Assembly (NCBI GenBank): GCA_024645245.1
Contig: JAHEBN010000022.1
Span: forward strand, 1,005-35,457
Direction of reading: 5' to 3'
DNA: 34,453 bases
DNA from: Jiulongibacter sp.
GTDB lineage: Bacteria; Bacteroidota; Bacteroidia; Cytophagales; Spirosomataceae
The notes beneath the pieces are model-generated. The model was not told the origin of the DNA, made no database searches, and saw nothing but the letters and a program-made list of their open reading frames with translations. This document shows, piece by piece, positions 17,100 to 25,367 of this stretch. Made by a program: the position numbers and the translations under genes. Position 1 is the first letter of the stretch. Every line of letters begins with the position of its first letter.

Positions 17100-18581
17100 A
17101 TGCAATTTCTATCTGACATACCCTGGTGGGGATATATTTTACTTATTTTACTGATTATCGGAATCAGAGATGTTTTACAAAAAAATCATACGATTACAAA
17201 CAACTTTCCAATTGTAGGGCATCTGAGGTATTGGTTAGAAAGTGTCGGTCCAGAACTTAGGCAATATATTGTAGCAAATAACCGGGAGGAGTTACCATTT
17301 AACCGAAGACAACGTAGCTGGATTTATGCCTCTTCCAAAAAAGAAAACCATTATCAGGGTTTTGGTACCGATCAGGATTACAAGGAAGCAGGTTATATTT
17401 TCATTAAACCTTCTCTATTGGCTTATAAGTCGGATGGAAAAGAACCTCAATCAATCAAATCTGCTAAAATAATTGGTGGGCACAGGCAAAAGCCTTTTCG
17501 ACCCAATTCCATAATTAATATTTCGGCAATGAGCTATGGTTCGCTATCGGCAGCAGCTATAACCGCTTTAAATACTGGAGCCCATAAATTTGGTTGTTAC
17601 CACAATACTGGAGAAGGTGGCTTGTCTCCATATCATAAAATGGGAGCAGATGTATGTTTTCATTTTGGGACAGGATATTTCGGAGTACGCGATGAGGCGG
17701 GAAATTTCAGTATGGCTAAAATGAAGCATTTGGTTGAAACTAATCCGGAAGTGAAAATGATCGAGGTAAAATTATCCCAAGGTGCCAAACCTGGAAAAGG
17801 TGGAGTATTACCCGGATCAAAAATTACTAAGGAAATTGCCGATATAAGGCATGTGAAAATGGGCGAAGATGTACTTTCACCGGCTACACATTCGGCATTT
17901 AGTAATGTGACAGAACTTGTGGACTTTGTAGAAAATATTGCCAATGAAACCGGATTGCCTACCGGCATTAAGTCTGCCGTAGGAAAATTAGAAATGTGGG
18001 AGGAATTGGCTGATTTAATGATTAAAACCGGTAAAGGACCAGATTTTATTACGATTGATGGGGGAGAAGGAGGCACAGGAGCGGCTCCTCCATCTTTTGC
18101 GGATCATGTTTCGCTACCCTGGGTGTATGCTTTTTCGGCAGTTTATAAAATTTTCCAAAAGCATCGACTTACGCATAGAATCACGTTCATTGGTTCTGGT
18201 AAATTAGGATTACCCGAAAGTGCAATTATGGCAATAGCCATGGGAGCAGATATGATCAATGTTGCCCGTGAGGCTATGATATCTATAGGTTGTATTCAGG
18301 CACAAAGTTGCCATACTAACCGCTGCCCTACAGGAATTGCCACTAATAATAAATGGCTGGAAAAAGGGCTTGACCCCGCTCTAAAAAGTGAGCGGTTTTA
18401 CAGCTACATGAAAAATTTCAGCAAAGAAATAATGGAGATTACCCACGCCTGCGGCTACCAGCATCCTTGTGAATTTAATATGGATGATATTGACATCTCA
18501 ATGGGCGATAATAACCATACTACCCCTTTACGAGTGGCTTATGGATATCAGAAAGATTTGGTGGTTTGTTCTAATGATTGA
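17100..18581 (+). CDS. FMN-binding glutamate synthase-domain protein, membrane-anchored
   Basis: 493 residues. An N-terminal hydrophobic segment (about 7-22, 'WWGYILLILLIIGIRD') is followed by the FMN-binding (alpha/beta)8 domain of glutamate synthase. Visible stretches are 'INISAMSYGSLSAAA', 'NTGEGGLSPYH', 'VKLSQGAKPGKGGVLPG', 'ITIDGGEGGTGAAP' and 'INVAREAMISIGCIQAQSC'. The cysteines Cys-x5-Cys-x4-Cys ('GCIQAQSCHTNRCPTG') have the spacing of the [3Fe-4S] ligands of GltS. It lacks the N-terminal glutaminase domain and the C-terminal GXGXG helix domain of full-size glutamate synthase, so it cannot make glutamate from glutamine unaided. Such stand-alone forms are annotated as an FMN-binding glutamate synthase family of unclear reaction. 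It ends one base before the convergent carboxylase gene. Confidence 0.85.
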   Translation: MQFLSDIPWWGYILLILLIIGIRDVLQKNHTITNNFPIVGHLRYWLESVGPELRQYIVANNREELPFNRRQRSWIYASSKKENHYQGFGTDQDYKEAGYIFIKPSLLAYKSDGKEPQSIKSAKIIGGHRQKPFRPNSIINISAMSYGSLSAAAITALNTGAHKFGCYHNTGEGGLSPYHKMGADVCFHFGTGYFGVRDEAGNFSMAKMKHLVETNPEVKMIEVKLSQGAKPGKGGVLPGSKITKEIADIRHVKMGEDVLSPATHSAFSNVTELVDFVENIANETGLPTGIKSAVGKLEMWEELADLMIKTGKGPDFITIDGGEGGTGAAPPSFADHVSLPWVYAFSAVYKIFQKHRLTHRITFIGSGKLGLPESAIMAIAMGADMINVAREAMISIGCIQAQSCHTNRCPTGIATNNKWLEKGLDPALKSERFYSYMKNFSKEIMEITHACGYQHPCEFNMDDIDISMGDNNHTTPLRVAYGYQKDLVVCSND

Positions 18582-18582
18582 A

Positions 18583-20190
18583 TTAAGTCTGTATCACCCC
18601 CACATTATACCTTTCCATTTCGGAATTATGGTTGGCCGCATCAATACCTAAAGAAATAATTTTTCGGGTCTCCAGCGGGTCAATAACGCCGTCGGTCCAT
18701 AATCGGGCTGCTGCGTAATACGGACTCATTTGTTCTTCGTACCGATCTTCAATTTCTTTCAGTAGGGCGTCTTCGTCGGTTTTTTCCATCATCTTTCCTT
18801 TTCTTTTCATGGCTGCCTGTTCAATTTGAAGAAGGGTTTTGGATGCCGAACCACCACTCATTACTGCCATTTTTGCTGATGGCCAGGCATAAATTAATCG
18901 CGGATCATAGGCTTTTCCACACATGGCGTAATTGCCTGCTCCATAGCTATTTCCAATTATAAAAGTGAATTTAGGAACCACCGAATTGGCCATGGCATTC
19001 ACCATTTTGGCACCATCTTTTATTATGCCGCCGTGCTCACTGCGGCTGCCAACCATAAAACCGGTAACATCTTGCAGAAATACAAGCGGTATTTTCTGTT
19101 GATTACAATTCATGATAAACCGGGCTGCTTTATCGGCAGAATCAGAATAAATTACACCTCCCATTTGCATTTCTGTGGAGCCTCCTGATTTTTTAGCTTT
19201 TACAATTAATCGTTGATTGGCCACTATTCCCACTGCCCAACCTTCAATTCTGGCCAAACCGCAAAGTATAGTTTGACCATAATCCGGTTTATATTCATCA
19301 AACCCGGAGTTGTCTGTAAGCCGGTAAATAATTTCCCGCATATCATAGGGTTTTAGTCTGTCTTCGGGTAGGATAGAATATATTTCTTCTTCCTTTAAAA
19401 CCGGACTTTTACTTTCTTTCCTGTCAAAACCCGCCTTGGTGTTATGGCCCATTTTGTCCATAATCCCTTTTATAGCATCCAGGCAGCTTTCATCATCGGG
19501 GAATTTATTATCAGTCACTCCCGAAATTTCAGAATGCGTTTGAGCACCGCCAAGTGTTTCATTATCAATGTCTTCACCGATGGAAGATTTCACCAGATAC
19601 GATCCCGCAAGAAAAACAGAACCTGTGCCTTCTACAATCATGGCGTAATCCGACATAATAGGCAAGTAGGCTCCACCCGCCACACAACTCCCCATAATGG
19701 CGGCAATTTGCGGTACACCGATTGAAGAAAGTCGGGCATTGTTTCGGAAAATCCTTCCGAAATGCTCTTTATCGGCAAATACTTCGGATTGTAAGGGCAA
19801 ATAGATACCAGCTGAATCCACGAGGTAAATAATGGGTATACGGTTTTCCAAAGATATTTCCTGGGCACGCAGGTTCTTTTTGGCAGTAATCGGAAACCAG
19901 GCTCCGGCTTTTACAGTTGCGTCATTACTTACTACTATACAGAGTCTGCCGGATACATAACCTAAAACACAAATCACTCCACCATTCGGGCAGCCGCCTT
20001 CTTCTTCATACATCCCCTCACCGGCAAAAATCCCGATTTCCTGCCAGGGCATATTTTCGTCTAACAAATAATTAATTCTTTCAAATGCGGTAAGTTTACC
20101 TTTCGACTTATGTTTGGCAATTTTATCCAATCCTCCACCTAATCGTAAATTTTGATTCCTCTCACTAAGTTCTTCTAATGATTCTTTCAT
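18583..20190 (-). CDS. Acyl-CoA carboxylase beta (carboxyltransferase) subunit, methylcrotonyl-CoA-type
   Basis: A 535-residue biotin-dependent carboxyltransferase. 'GKLTAFERINYLLD', 'GGCPNGGVICVLGYVSGR', 'NDATVKAGAWFP', 'LVDSAGIYLPLQSEVF', 'VAGGAYLPIMSDYAM', 'QDVTGFMVGSRSEHGG' and 'GNSYGAGNYAMCGKAYDPR' closely follow methylcrotonyl-CoA carboxylase beta subunits, which carboxylate 3-methylcrotonyl-CoA in leucine breakdown. Propionyl- or geranyl-CoA carboxylase are alternatives. The biotin carboxylase/biotin carrier alpha subunit needed for activity is not in the window. The gene is divergent (151-base spacer) from acyl-CoA dehydrogenase, HMG-CoA lyase and an enoyl-CoA hydratase-family gene, which supports a leucine-type pathway. 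Confidence 0.88.
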   Translation of the reverse strand: MKESLEELSERNQNLRLGGGLDKIAKHKSKGKLTAFERINYLLDENMPWQEIGIFAGEGMYEEEGGCPNGGVICVLGYVSGRLCIVVSNDATVKAGAWFPITAKKNLRAQEISLENRIPIIYLVDSAGIYLPLQSEVFADKEHFGRIFRNNARLSSIGVPQIAAIMGSCVAGGAYLPIMSDYAMIVEGTGSVFLAGSYLVKSSIGEDIDNETLGGAQTHSEISGVTDNKFPDDESCLDAIKGIMDKMGHNTKAGFDRKESKSPVLKEEEIYSILPEDRLKPYDMREIIYRLTDNSGFDEYKPDYGQTILCGLARIEGWAVGIVANQRLIVKAKKSGGSTEMQMGGVIYSDSADKAARFIMNCNQQKIPLVFLQDVTGFMVGSRSEHGGIIKDGAKMVNAMANSVVPKFTFIIGNSYGAGNYAMCGKAYDPRLIYAWPSAKMAVMSGGSASKTLLQIEQAAMKRKGKMMEKTDEDALLKEIEDRYEEQMSPYYAAARLWTDGVIDPLETRKIISLGIDAANHNSEMERYNVGVIQT

Positions 20191-20341
20191 GTTGGATAGT
20201 AATTTGATAGTAAGTTAAGAAAGAAAATTTGGAAAAAAGCCATTCAATTGCATCTTCGGCTAACATAAATGGATAATTTTTGGTCTATTCCAAATTAATT
20301 TTCGTTATATTAACATATACTTCATTGAAAACTATCAGGAC

Positions 20342-21490
20342 ATGCACACGATAACAGAGAATAATTTAGAAATGAGTGAAATGATCAGCCAAAGTGCCCG
20401 TGAATTTGCTCAAACATACATTTTACCTAATTTGATGGAATGGGATGAAGCCCAGGTTTTTCCGATAGAATTATTTAAAAAAGCCGGAGAATTAGGTTTT
20501 ATGGGAATTTTGGTGCCGGAAGAATACGGAGGTTCTGGTTTAGGCTATCAGGAATACATTAGTATTTTGGATGAAATTTCGCAGGTATGTGGTTCAATAG
20601 GACTTTCCATTGCGGCACATAATTCATTGTGCACCAATCATATACTTACCTTTGGTTCAGAAGAACAAAAGCAAAAATATTTACCCAAACTAGCATCAGC
20701 ATTTTGGATAGGCAGTTGGGGACTTACTGAAACCGGAACTGGATCAGACGCCGGAGGTTTGGCAACTACAGCCATAAAGGATGGCGATTATTTTGTTTTA
20801 AACGGTTCAAAAAACTTCATTACGCATGCAATTAGTTCGGATGTTTCGGTGGTAATTGCCCGAACAGGCGAAAAAGGGGATAAGCATGGAATGTCAACAT
20901 TTATCCTGGAAAAAGGCACTGCAGGCTTTAGTTCAGGCAAAAAAGAAAACAAATTGGGTATGCGGGCGTCAGAAACTGCCTGTTTGTTTTTTGATAATTG
21001 CAGAATTCATAAGTCGCAGTTGATTGGTGAAATAGGAGAGGGTTTTGTTCAGGCACTTAAATTGTTGGATGGCGGTAGAATTTCCATTGCTGCACTATCC
21101 TTAGGAATCGCCAGAGGTGCCTATAACTGTGCCTTAAAATATGCCAAAGAAAGAGAACAATTTGATAAGAAAATCATTGAATTTCAGGGAGTTGGTTTTA
21201 AATTAGCAGAGATGGCAACTAAAATTGAAGCAGCGGAACTATTGACTCGAAATGCCGGAAAATTGAAAAATGAAGGTCAGAAAGTGACCAAAGAATCGGC
21301 AATGGCCAAACTTTTTGCTTCCGAGACAGCGGTTGAAGTTTCAAACGAAGCGGTGCAGATACATGGTGGCTATGGTTTCACAAAAGACTTTCCAGCTGAA
21401 AAATTTTTCCGGGATGCCAAACTCTGCACAATAGGAGAAGGCACATCCAATATTCAAAAAATGGTCATAACAAGAGAAATTTCAAAATAA
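20342..21490 (+). CDS. Acyl-CoA dehydrogenase (SCAD-like active site)
   Basis: A 382-residue FAD-dependent acyl-CoA dehydrogenase. 'GILVPEEYGGSGLGYQEY', 'GSWGLTETGTGSDAGG' (FAD/substrate loop), 'LGMRASETACLFFDNCR', 'HGGYGFTKDFPAEKFFRDAK' and 'CTIGEGTSNIQK' are family signatures. Glu366, just before Gly-Thr-Ser, is the catalytic base position of short/medium-chain enzymes; true isovaleryl-CoA dehydrogenases carry Ala or Gly there and use a different Glu. The enzyme may thus act on short straight-chain or 2-methyl-branched acyl-CoAs rather than isovaleryl-CoA, although the neighbours suggest leucine breakdown. It abuts the HMG-CoA lyase start with no gap. Start ATG 20342 is used; a Met eleven residues in is an alternative. 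Confidence 0.88.
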   Translation: MHTITENNLEMSEMISQSAREFAQTYILPNLMEWDEAQVFPIELFKKAGELGFMGILVPEEYGGSGLGYQEYISILDEISQVCGSIGLSIAAHNSLCTNHILTFGSEEQKQKYLPKLASAFWIGSWGLTETGTGSDAGGLATTAIKDGDYFVLNGSKNFITHAISSDVSVVIARTGEKGDKHGMSTFILEKGTAGFSSGKKENKLGMRASETACLFFDNCRIHKSQLIGEIGEGFVQALKLLDGGRISIAALSLGIARGAYNCALKYAKEREQFDKKIIEFQGVGFKLAEMATKIEAAELLTRNAGKLKNEGQKVTKESAMAKLFASETAVEVSNEAVQIHGGYGFTKDFPAEKFFRDAKLCTIGEGTSNIQKMVITREISK

Positions 21491-22330
21491 ATGAAGGCTA
21501 TTGATTTGATTGAATGCCCGCGAGATGCTATTCAGGGATTGGAAAAGATAATTACTACAGATCGGAAAGCAGCTTATATTCAGGGGCTTATTGATTCCGG
21601 ATTTTTTCATACCATTGATTTCGGAAGTTTTGTTTCACATCGGGCAATTCCACAAATGGCGGATACGGCACAAGTGGTGCAACAATTGAATTGTGAAAAA
21701 TCAAATACCAAATTATTGGCCATAGTGGTGAATGAACAAGGTGCTTTGGCTGCCTCCGAATACACTAAAATACATTATCAAGGTTTTCCTTTTTCTGTTT
21801 CCGAAACATTTCAACTTAGAAATACAAAAGCAGATAGAAATCAGGCTTTCGAAAGGTTATTGCGTATCAAAGAAATTTCGGAAACTGCAGGGCAACAGTT
21901 GGTTACCTATATTTCCATGGCTTTTGGAAATCCATATGCCGATTATTGGTCCGCTGATTTGGTGCTGGAATGGGTGGATAAAATTGCAGGTGCGAGAGTA
22001 AAAATTATATCATTGGCCGATACTACAGGAATTGCCAAAACATCGGATATTTCGATTTTATTTAAAGCCTTGATCAATCAATTTCCCGATATTACTTTTG
22101 GAGCACATTTTCATACGAATTCTTTGGATTGGGAAGCGAAAATTAATGCGGCCTACGATGCAGGTTGTCGACGTTTCGATGGAGCCATATTAGGCTTTGG
22201 CGGCTGTCCAATGGCCGAAGATGAATTAGTTGGAAATATGTCCACCGAGAATTTATTGGTCTTTAAGGAAGAAACGGATTTGGTGAAAATTGAAAAATTA
22301 AAAGAATCATTCAGGCAATTAGTCCTTTAA
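21491..22330 (+). CDS. Hydroxymethylglutaryl-CoA lyase-like enzyme
   Basis: A 279-residue TIM-barrel lyase of the HMGL-like family, which cleaves HMG-CoA to acetoacetate and acetyl-CoA at the end of leucine degradation. Seen: 'ECPRDAIQGLEKI' (Arg11, metal ligand Asp12), 'MAFGNPYADYW', 'SLADTTGIAKTSD', 'GAHFHTNSLDW' (metal ligands His206/His208), 'AILGFGGCPMA' (catalytic-loop Cys239) and 'VGNMSTENLL' (metal ligand Asn249). Catalytic and metal residues are therefore retained, but the usual H-x-H-D-T-Y-G stretch is H-F-H-T-N-S-L. This is typical neither of textbook HMGCL nor of homocitrate synthases. It follows the acyl-CoA dehydrogenase without a gap and precedes the enoyl-CoA hydratase-like gene by 19 bases. 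Confidence 0.85.
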   Translation: MKAIDLIECPRDAIQGLEKIITTDRKAAYIQGLIDSGFFHTIDFGSFVSHRAIPQMADTAQVVQQLNCEKSNTKLLAIVVNEQGALAASEYTKIHYQGFPFSVSETFQLRNTKADRNQAFERLLRIKEISETAGQQLVTYISMAFGNPYADYWSADLVLEWVDKIAGARVKIISLADTTGIAKTSDISILFKALINQFPDITFGAHFHTNSLDWEAKINAAYDAGCRRFDGAILGFGGCPMAEDELVGNMSTENLLVFKEETDLVKIEKLKESFRQLVL

Positions 22331-22349
22331 GTTATTCATTAATAGCGTT

Positions 22350-23147
22350 ATGGAAGATTTGAATAGTATCATTCTGGATTACTTTATTGTTTCTGAAAAC
22401 GATAAAGTTCTTACGGTTAAGCTAAGCCGTCCCCAAAAAAAGAATGCTTTTACTCCAGGAATGATTTCAGAATTAAACTGGCTGCTTAACTACGCTAATG
22501 AAAAATCCGAAATCTGGATTATATGTCTGGAAGCCTCCGGGAATGTTTTTTGTGCTGGAATGGATCTAAAATCATTTCAAAATCGGGAATACGAAAAACT
22601 TAATTCCGGAGTCGAATTGGTGGATTTACCTTTGGGTAAAGTAATGAGAAAATCAATAAAACCCATCATTGCTAAAGTAAATGGTCCGGTGTTGGCTGGT
22701 GGTTTCTTACTGATAAATGAATGTCATTTTGTTATAGCTTCTGATAAAGCCTGGTTTCAATTGCCTGAGACAGGTATTGGTTTGTTCCCATTTCAGGTGT
22801 ACGAAAGTTTGGAAAGACTTATTGGGAAGCGTAAAGCGTTGGAATTATGCATTTTAGGCCAAAAGATAACTGCTCAGGAAGCTAAAGAAATTAACTTGAT
22901 AAATGAAGTTTATAATGAAGAAGAACTCGAAATCCAGGGTAACATTTGGATAGAAAAGATAAAGTCAAATGCACCTTTGGCTATCTCAAAAGGTATACAA
23001 GCAATTAATGAATTAGAAAATACGGGTAATAGTGAGACTCAGGAGGTCTTGAAAAGAGAATTAGAAATGCTAAGGAAATCGCAGGATGCCCAGGAGGGAA
23101 TTGAGGCTTTTTTCGAAAAGAGAAATCCAAACTGGACAAATTCCTAA
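22350..23147 (+). CDS. Enoyl-CoA hydratase/isomerase family protein (possible methylglutaconyl-CoA hydratase)
   Basis: A 265-residue crotonase-fold protein. 'LSRPQKKNAFTPGM' and 'NVFCAGMDLKSF' contribute the first oxyanion-hole strand, and 'NGPVLAGGFLLINECHF' the second. In classical hydratases the second motif is G-G-G-x-E, supplying one of the two catalytic Glu residues; here Leu120 occupies that place. The other Glu (Glu140 in 'QLPETGIGLFPF') is kept. A single Glu is the pattern of delta3,delta2-enoyl-CoA isomerases, so hydratase activity is uncertain even though the neighbourhood (acyl-CoA dehydrogenase, carboxylase, HMG-CoA lyase) calls for methylglutaconyl-CoA hydratase. The last four bases overlap the convergent protease gene. 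Confidence 0.8.
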   Translation: MEDLNSIILDYFIVSENDKVLTVKLSRPQKKNAFTPGMISELNWLLNYANEKSEIWIICLEASGNVFCAGMDLKSFQNREYEKLNSGVELVDLPLGKVMRKSIKPIIAKVNGPVLAGGFLLINECHFVIASDKAWFQLPETGIGLFPFQVYESLERLIGKRKALELCILGQKITAQEAKEINLINEVYNEEELEIQGNIWIEKIKSNAPLAISKGIQAINELENTGNSETQEVLKRELEMLRKSQDAQEGIEAFFEKRNPNWTNS

Positions 23148-23950
23148 GCCATTTGATAGCTCACTCCGAAACTATCCAAAAACTTCAGGAGAGTCTTCAC
23201 GTGTACTCCCCAGCCCACATTTAGAAATTGATTCTCTTCAATTTCCTGATCACCTTTTTTTACTTTAGGCGAAAAACCCAGAGGTAAATGCCGGGTTTGA
23301 GACTGAATCGCCCAAATATTTCCGTCTTTGTCAAAAATAGGTCCGCCACTTTGACCTCGTAAGCCAGGTGAAGAGGTTTCCAGAAATAAATATTCATATT
23401 TACCATCTGGTGATTTACCCGTTTGGGCATTACGTGTATACATACCTTCTATCGGGAATCTGGGTACCGGTAAAGAGTTTTTATCCAAAGTAAAACCGCC
23501 CGTTTGAGGATTAAAAGTGCCATTGACCTCATGAAAAGGAAAACCAAGTTTGCATAACGATCTACCTGGTTTCATGTTATCCGGATTTATAAATTTCGGG
23601 TAAACCTGTCCGGCTTTTGCCGTAAAGTTTTCTATTTTTCCAAGTGCCAGATCATTCTCTTTCAAAATGTGAAACTGAGAAATCCGGTTTTGATCTGCTC
23701 CCCACCAAATGCTGTGGTGCGTTATTTTTTTCGGATTTGGTAATTTATCTGCTGTTGGTGTATTTTGAGAAGCAGGTGATTGTATTTCAAGCAGCATATT
23801 TAGCATGTGTGCTGCAGTAACTATCCAACCCTCGGAGTTTATGATTACGAATGAGCCCAATCCATTTTCAACACTTCCATCAGAAAATCGACTGGATAAA
23901 ATTACCGGATAGGTAAACTGACTTGCGATTTCGTATGCATTTACAAACAT
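23144..23950 (-). CDS. Trypsin-like serine protease without signal peptide
   Basis: A 268-residue S1-type protease with a complete triad: His48 ('IVTAAHML'), Asp100 ('KENDLALGK') and Ser201 ('GLRGQSGGPIFD'). It starts directly with a soluble sequence ('MFVNAYEIASQ'), with no signal peptide or membrane segment and no PDZ domain. It is therefore a compact and apparently cytoplasmic relative of DegP/S1 proteases. It is the last gene of the minus-strand run HerA-like ATPase, kinase, folD, protease, starting 10 bases after folD. The substrate is unknown. Single-domain trypsin-like proteases of this kind occur both as housekeeping enzymes and as effector modules in defence systems; nothing else in the operon points to defence. 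Confidence 0.8.
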   Translation of the reverse strand: MFVNAYEIASQFTYPVILSSRFSDGSVENGLGSFVIINSEGWIVTAAHMLNMLLEIQSPASQNTPTADKLPNPKKITHHSIWWGADQNRISQFHILKENDLALGKIENFTAKAGQVYPKFINPDNMKPGRSLCKLGFPFHEVNGTFNPQTGGFTLDKNSLPVPRFPIEGMYTRNAQTGKSPDGKYEYLFLETSSPGLRGQSGGPIFDKDGNIWAIQSQTRHLPLGFSPKVKKGDQEIEENQFLNVGWGVHVKTLLKFLDSFGVSYQMA

Positions 23951-23960
23951 GTGGTATTAT

Positions 23961-24842
23961 TTACTTATAGATTTCCTTTCTGGAAGCCAATAAGGTATTA
24001 TGCATTAATGATGCCACAGTCATAAGACCAACACCACCTGGCACGGGCGTAATAAAACTTGATTTAGGAGCTACCTCATCAAATTTTACATCTCCTTTTA
24101 GTGCAAAACCACTTTTCTTGGAAGCATCGACCACGCGGGTAAGACCCACATCGATTACCACTGCACCTTCTTTCACCATATCGGCAGTAATAAATTCTGG
24201 ACGACCAAGGGCGGCAACAATAATATCAGCTTGAAGGGTTATTTCTTTCAAATTTTGTGTACGACTATGCGTCAATGTAACTGTGCAATTACCCGGATAG
24301 GCATTCCGCTGCATTAAGATACTCATAGGTAAGCCTACAATCTGACTTCTGCCCACTACCACGCAGTGTTTTCCGGCAGTAGGAATTTCGTATCTTTTAA
24401 GTAATTCCATTACACCATATGGTGTGGCCGAAATATATGCCGGAAGGCCTTTTGCCATTCTTCCAATATTTATCGGGTGGAAACCATCCACATCTTTTTT
24501 AGGATCAATTGCTTCAATTATTTTATCAACATCGATATGATCGGGTAGGGGAAGCTGCACAATAAAACCATCAATATCTTCATCCATATTCAGATCATTA
24601 ATGATTTCTAAAACTTCTTCTTCGGTGGCGTGAGCGTCACGCCTTACCAGGGTTGATTTAAAGCCAATTTGCTCACAGGATTTTATTTTACTGGCCACGT
24701 AGGTTTCACTTGCACCATTATCACCAATCAAAACAGCAGCCAAATGAGGAATTTTTCCACCTTCTTTTATCGTTTTTTCAACTTCTATTCTTAATTCTTC
24801 TTTAACCTGATTTGATATAAGCTTACCGTCGATTATTTGCAT
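23961..24842 (-). CDS. folD: Bifunctional methylenetetrahydrofolate dehydrogenase / methenyltetrahydrofolate cyclohydrolase
   Basis: A 293-residue cytoplasmic enzyme that interconverts 5,10-methylene-, 5,10-methenyl- and 10-formyl-tetrahydrofolate. Hallmarks are '[17 protein letters not shown]' (Tyr and catalytic Lys), '[12 protein letters not shown]', '[11 protein letters not shown]', '[17 protein letters not shown]' (NADP-binding loop) and '[19 protein letters not shown]'. The usual P-C-T-P-x-G is S-A-T-P-Y-G here. Length is normal. It lies 7 bases after the P-loop kinase gene and 10 before the protease on the minus strand, so all are probably cotranscribed. Confidence 0.94.
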   Translation of the reverse strand: MQIIDGKLISNQVKEELRIEVEKTIKEGGKIPHLAAVLIGDNGASETYVASKIKSCEQIGFKSTLVRRDAHATEEEVLEIINDLNMDEDIDGFIVQLPLPDHIDVDKIIEAIDPKKDVDGFHPINIGRMAKGLPAYISATPYGVMELLKRYEIPTAGKHCVVVGRSQIVGLPMSILMQRNAYPGNCTVTLTHSRTQNLKEITLQADIIVAALGRPEFITADMVKEGAVVIDVGLTRVVDASKKSGFALKGDVKFDEVAPKSSFITPVPGGVGLMTVASLMHNTLLASRKEIYK

Positions 24843-24849
24843 AATTTTT

Positions 24850-25356
24850 TTATTTTTCTAAATAGGCCAAAACCTTTTTCATTTCAAATTCATCTTCTCC
24901 CGAAATACTCAGGTAATTATTTCCCTGAATATATCCTTTGCCATATTTTTGATACGATTTCCAGATGTGATCTATAAACCAGGTGGGCTCATATCCCCAA
25001 CGTTGATCCATCGCTTTTCTTATTAAAAATGTTCTTTTCGAAATTTTGACAAGTATTTTTTTATCGAAAATTCCGAATGTTTTAGGGTCGTTAAAAGCGA
25101 AAAGCCCTTCTACAATTACAATATCAAATCGCTCCTTAAACTCCAATAATATTTCATAAAGCATCTCGTGATCAATGGATTCCGGAGATTCCCAGTCTGT
25201 TCTGCCTTTAATTTTGGGAATTTCAGTTTCGGGAAAAACAAAATCATCCTGATGGAAAATGATAGCCTTTTTACCATTTCGACGGAAAAACGTCACTAAT
25301 AAATTAGCAAGTGTGCTTTTTCCTGATCTGCTTATTCCACCTATTCCTATCAACAT
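24850..25356 (-). CDS. Small P-loop kinase, uridine kinase / nicotinamide riboside kinase-like
   Basis: A 168-residue NTP-binding protein. A Walker A '[17 protein letters not shown]' lies at the very N-terminus. It is followed by '[15 protein letters not shown]', '[14 protein letters not shown]' and '[12 protein letters not shown]' (Walker B-like strand), and '[17 protein letters not shown]' as a lid. The order Q-D-D-F then D-W-x-x-P-E-S-I-D resembles nicotinamide riboside kinases and the uridine kinase/phosphoribulokinase superfamily, so the product is probably a small-molecule (nucleoside) kinase. The exact substrate is undecided. It is 11 bases from the HerA-like gene and 7 from folD in the same operon. 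Confidence 0.75.
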   Translation of the reverse strand: MLIGIGGISRSGKSTLANLLVTFFRRNGKKAIIFHQDDFVFPETEIPKIKGRTDWESPESIDHEMLYEILLEFKERFDIVIVEGLFAFNDPKTFGIFDKKILVKISKRTFLIRKAMDQRWGYEPTWFIDHIWKSYQKYGKGYIQGNNYLSISGEDEFEMKKVLAYLEK

Positions 25357-25367
25357 AACTTATTCGC

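Noticed and set aside
17660-18076. 138-codon minus-strand open frame
   Set aside because: It is antisense within the FMN/glutamate-synthase domain gene, with low-complexity Ser/Pro-rich translation. Coding evidence favours the plus strand.
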